NCBI GenBank assembly: GCA_017479885.1
Contig: JAFVBR010000002.1
Span: 1-64,000, forward strand
Direction of reading: 5' to 3'
Length of the DNA: 64,000 nucleotides
DNA from: Paludibacteraceae bacterium
Lineage (GTDB): Bacteria > Bacteroidota > Bacteroidia > Bacteroidales > Paludibacteraceae
The notes under the pieces were generated by a model, which did not search any database, had not been told where the DNA came from, and was given only the letters and a program-made list of their open reading frames with translations. This document shows, piece after piece, positions 61,690 to 64,000 of this stretch. The stretch's first letter is position 1. The number at the start of each line of letters is the position of its first letter. A program made the translations under genes and the position numbers.

Positions 61690-62601
61690 TTATACTGCTT
61701 GTTTTAGTTTTGTTTCTGAATAGTTATGTACAAGTATTTCTTGTAGTTTGCCGCGCTTCCGTGGATTTGCATTTACACTGCGGCTTGCCCATACACGGTC
61801 AATTGTATATGCGAGATATAAATCTTCAAAGAATGTGTCTTTTAGCGGCGTATTGAAACAATCGGAATTGCTCAACATAAACTTATGCCCGGCGGCAGCA
61901 ACTTGGTCGCAAAAGGCTTTCAGTCGTTGCTGTGCAAGGTCGTTGAAGGCCTCTTTTGCGTAGTCGTTAAAACTGCTTGTATTGCTCAACGGGCGGTATG
62001 GCGGGTCAAAGTAGAAAAGCGTGTTGCCTTTTGCTTTTAATAGGGTTTGTTGGTAGTCGCCAGTGAGTATTTCAACATTTTGCAGGAGTTCACTATCTGC
62101 GTAAATGGTTGTGGGGTCGCAGATTGTGGGCGTTTCGTATTTACCGAACGGGACATTAAACAGGCCTGCTTTGTTAACTCGATACAAACCATTGAAACAG
62201 GTGCGGTTGAGAAAGAAGAAAAGCGTGGTGTTGCGGATAGAGTCTAACGCCTTTGTGTTGAACTCATCACGCTTTATTAGATAAAACTCTTTGCGTGTGT
62301 CCTCTGATTGCAAAGCATAATACTCTTTTTGCAGTTCTTTGAGAGATTTCACCAACTCGGACGGATTATCACGCACCACTTTGTAGCATGTAGTTAGGTC
62401 GGGGTTGATGTCGTTGATAATGGCTGATTTGATGTTGGAGTGTGTCTGTAACATATAGAAGAGCATTGCTCCTCCGCCTACGAACGGCTCAATGTAAGTG
62501 ACATTCTCCCATCGGTCAAAGTCAGCAGGAAGCAGGGCTTCGAGTTGGTCAATGAGTTGTGTTTTTCCTCCGACCCATTTGACGAATGGTTTAGCTTTCA
62601 T
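61690..62601 (-). CDS. Dam/DpnM-like N6-adenine DNA methyltransferase
   Basis: The 303-residue protein is an alpha-class adenine methyltransferase of the DpnM/Dam group: motif I KPFVKWVGGKTQLIDQL with YIEPFVGGGAMLFYML, and motif IV TLFYFDPPYRPLSNTSSF. It would methylate the adenine of GATC and protect host DNA against the endonuclease. It is the first gene of the operon and has a clear promoter at 62801-62831. Confidence 0.94.
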   Translation of the reverse strand: MKAKPFVKWVGGKTQLIDQLEALLPADFDRWENVTYIEPFVGGGAMLFYMLQTHSNIKSAIINDINPDLTTCYKVVRDNPSELVKSLKELQKEYYALQSEDTRKEFYLIKRDEFNTKALDSIRNTTLFFFLNRTCFNGLYRVNKAGLFNVPFGKYETPTICDPTTIYADSELLQNVEILTGDYQQTLLKAKGNTLFYFDPPYRPLSNTSSFNDYAKEAFNDLAQQRLKAFCDQVAAAGHKFMLSNSDCFNTPLKDTFFEDLYLAYTIDRVWASRSVNANPRKRGKLQEILVHNYSETKLKQAV

Positions 62602-62846
62602 TGTATTTCAATTTTTTAATGCTTATATCCCATTAGCATTCACTCCGTCTAATCTCTGTTTCCAATTTGAAAGTTCCGAATTTTCAAGTAGTCAGAAATC
62701 AAACGACAAGCAAACGCCTTTCGTTAAATATGTTATGTTTTGTCTTTTACGAGAGAGTTATTTTGTGCAACGCTTTGCACACTCTGTCAAAAAGACATTG
62801 CAAAAGTACAAAAAATATAGCACTTATGCAATTATATGATTAGTCT
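62602..62846. promoter_or_regulatory. promoter region of the restriction-modification operon
   Basis: A -7 box TACTTTTG (62808 to 62801) and a -33 TTG (62829-62831) are 20 nt apart, about 200 nt upstream of the methyltransferase start. A small dyad, GTGCAA-CGCT-TTGCAC at 62765-62780, lies downstream of the -7 box and could be an operator. I see no regulator gene nearby. Confidence 0.62.
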
Positions 62847-63179
62847 TTAGTTATTTTCGTTTGAAATTTGATTTGTTAGTTTTGCTATAATATAGCCTCG
62901 TAGGGTTTTATATCGTTTTGGCTCTTTTTGTGCGTTGAATTGTTCTTGCCAATTGGCGCGGCGTTGCGGGTCGGTGAGTTCAATGGTGGCTTGGGCTACG
63001 GCTTGGCGGAAATTGTTGTTAAGGTCGTGCTGGTGGGCAGTGATTTTCTTTGGGTCTTTGCGCTTGGGGTAGTGAGATACTACCGTTGCGCCAAGTCGGT
63101 TGGCGTAATAGATTTCACTTTCGCTGTCAAGGCTGCCGCGAATGCTATTAAACGGAACTTCTAAATCTGCCTTTGCCAT
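62847..63179 (-). CDS. small Bacteroidales hypothetical protein, paralogue 3
   Basis: The 110-residue protein (MAKADLEVPFNSIRGSL) has the family plan of the two proteins at 353-685 and 2753-3094: YPKRKDPKKITAHQHDLNNNF in the centre and the C-terminal RYKTLRGYIIAKL. The function is unknown. Near-identical ends and spread positions suggest a mobile or repeatedly copied gene. A short 11-bp satellite lies 90 nt upstream. Confidence 0.68.
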   Translation of the reverse strand: MAKADLEVPFNSIRGSLDSESEIYYANRLGATVVSHYPKRKDPKKITAHQHDLNNNFRQAVAQATIELTDPQRRANWQEQFNAQKEPKRYKTLRGYIIAKLTNQISNENN

Positions 63180-63270
63180 GGTTGTATTATTATCGTGCTA
63201 TAGGGATTGAGATATATCGAAATATCGAATGTATCTTTTTAGTTGTTCTTTTCTCTTAATATAGTTCTTA

Positions 63271-63315
63271 TCTTTTGCCGTCCTTTTGCCGTCCTTTTGC
63301 CGTGTTTTTGCCGTA
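63271..63315. repeat. 11-bp repeat (CTTTTGCCGTC)
   Basis: Three consecutive CTTTTGCCGTC units and a degenerate fourth lie between the small paralogue and the mutase terminator. The unit length equals that of the satellite at 3136 and 43256 but the sequence differs. Confidence 0.85.
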
Positions 63316-63370
63316 GATAATTGCTCGGTAGTATCGTAAGGTCGGCAAACTACTTTCGTTGGTACTAAAA

Positions 63371-63408
63371 AATAATGCAAGGGCATACCTTATTATATGC
63401 CCTTGCAT
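63371..63408 (-). terminator. Rho-independent terminator of the mutase gene
   Basis: A perfect 13-bp stem (63375-63387 with 63396-63408, ATGCAAGGGCATA and its inverse) with an eight-nt loop is followed by ATTATTTTTT on the minus strand, ten nt beyond the mutase stop. Confidence 0.92.
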
Positions 63409-63780
63409 GGATAGAAATTACTCCTGCATCAGCAGTTGCATGACAACCTTTGCGCTGTAGGCGACCGGGGTGCCGGGGCCAAAGATGGCGGCGACGCCGG
63501 CTTTGTAGAGGAAGTCGTAGTCCTGTGCCGGTATGACACCGCCGGCGGCAACGAGGATATCCTCACGGCCGAGTTTCTTGAGTTCGGCTATCACCTGCGG
63601 AATCAGAGTCTTATGACCTGCTGCAAGAGACGAGACACCTAATACGTGAACGTCGTTCTCCACGGCCTGTTTGGCAGCCTCTTCCGGAGTCTGGAACAAC
63701 GGACCCATATCCACATCAAAACCGCAGTCGGCATAGCCTGTGGCAACGACTTTAGCACCACGGTCATGGCCGTCCTGACC

Positions 63781-63822
63781 CATCGCACGGGGTCCCCAAA
63801 GAGCTTCGCTCGCATGGGGTGT
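63781..63822. repeat. palindromic mini-element inserted in frame (copy 1)
   Basis: The 42-nt insert on the minus strand starts ACACCCCATGCGAGCGAAGC and ends GGGGACCCCGTGC. Nested inverted arms (CCCC/GGGG, GAGC/GCTC) fold it into a hairpin. Related in opposite orientation to 63887-63930. Confidence 0.8.
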
Positions 63823-63886
63823 CATATTGGCTATCATAATACGGGGCTGACGACCCTCTTTCTTGGCAAACTCTGCCGTCAACAGC

Positions 63887-63930
63887 ACCCCACGACAAAC
63901 GCTTCGCTGGTTTGTTGCGGGGACCCCGCA
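63887..63930. repeat. palindromic mini-element, frame-shifting (copy 2)
   Basis: The 44-nt insert on the plus strand starts ACCCCACGACAAACGCTTCG and ends GGGGACCCCGCA. Nested arms (CCCC/GGGG, ACAAAC/GTTTGT) fold it into a hairpin. It shares its ends and central GCTTCGC with the copy at 63781-63822. Confidence 0.8.
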
Positions 63931-64000
63931 AGACTGGCCTCCTTGAAGTCGTCGTCGTTCTTCGTTCCTGCTGCGTACACGCCTGATATAGTTCTAATGG

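Larger units (their letters stand above)
63418..64000 (-). pseudogene. methylmalonyl-CoA mutase large subunit, 3' part, with two inserted elements
   Basis: The 3' end of a large subunit of adenosylcobalamin-dependent methylmalonyl-CoA mutase (succinyl-CoA to methylmalonyl-CoA, propionate pathway) runs off the window. [23 protein letters not shown] at the window end belongs to the catalytic part. The cobalamin domain follows, with [21 protein letters not shown] (axial His), [16 protein letters not shown] and [16 protein letters not shown]. Two short elements interrupt it. A 42-nt piece at 63781-63822 adds 14 in-frame residues ([14 protein letters not shown]) just before GQDGHDRG. A 44-nt piece at 63887-63930 shifts the frame and meets a stop. 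Unless rescued or a sequencing artefact, the gene is broken. Confidence 0.85.

Noticed and set aside
1..64000. tRNA or rRNA genes, or an integrase gene
   Set aside because: I saw no cloverleaf or rRNA-like sequence and no tyrosine or serine recombinase in the window.

Overview
The window looks like chromosomal DNA from an anaerobic, probably host-associated member of the Bacteroidales. The evidence is the gene families (DUF3987/BT4734-type pair, DUF4491, Bat proteins, DUF354, AAA/DUF4143 and DUF234 ATPases, B12-dependent methylmalonyl-CoA mutase) and the promoters. About a dozen intergenic regions carry the Bacteroidetes pattern of a TTTG-like -33 box, almost always 20 nt, then a TAnnTTTG -7 box. 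Genus cannot be assigned from sequence alone. LAYOUT: 1-7.2 kb holds a repeat-rich stretch, a DUF3987/PriCT-2 protein with a BT4734-like partner, two small paralogous proteins, and an AAA/DUF4143 ATPase whose leader has five 33-bp repeats. 7.5-8.4 kb is an AbiE-type toxin-antitoxin remnant. 8.7-19.8 kb is one long minus-strand surface-polysaccharide operon: two acetyltransferases, an ATP-grasp ligase, seven glycosyltransferases and an LtaS-like sulfatase. 20-23.6 kb holds decayed AlbA/Schlafen-type genes, a DUF234 ATPase and an adenylation-domain remnant. 23.7-26.1 kb has a DegT aminotransferase and a Wzt-type ABC ATPase without a visible permease. 26.4-31.5 kb is housekeeping: DUF4491, glyA, rlmN, a secreted EEP-family phosphatase, and an aspartate aminotransferase. 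31.5-44.9 kb interleaves three HipA-type kinase modules with sugar genes (two wecB-like epimerases, DUF354, a hexapeptide acetyltransferase, two FemAB-like proteins) and another DUF234 ATPase. 45-55.4 kb carries a TPR protein, gyrA, two secreted or envelope proteins and a moxR-DUF58-BatD-like-batA operon. 55.8-58.6 kb has yraN and hypotheticals. 58.9-62.6 kb is a four-gene DpnII-like restriction-modification operon, followed by a third small paralogue and the 3' part of a methylmalonyl-CoA mutase gene. WHAT STANDS OUT: (1) Seven simple-sequence tracts (G/C runs of 8-9 nt and a TA/GA tract) lie inside polysaccharide genes. Three currently break their glycosyltransferase frames and one decides whether two FemAB-like proteins are separate or fused, so this looks like a slipped-strand phase-variation system. 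(2) Two Hip modules sit in structures resembling insertion with long target duplication: the first 55 or 66 bp of the downstream gene, start codon included, is repeated on the far side. (3) Two hip promoters share an ACAAAATATTGT palindrome. (4) A promoter-plus-two-hairpins cassette occurs at three unrelated genes. (5) Short repeat elements are embedded inside coding genes (mutase, rlmN, FemAB-like).
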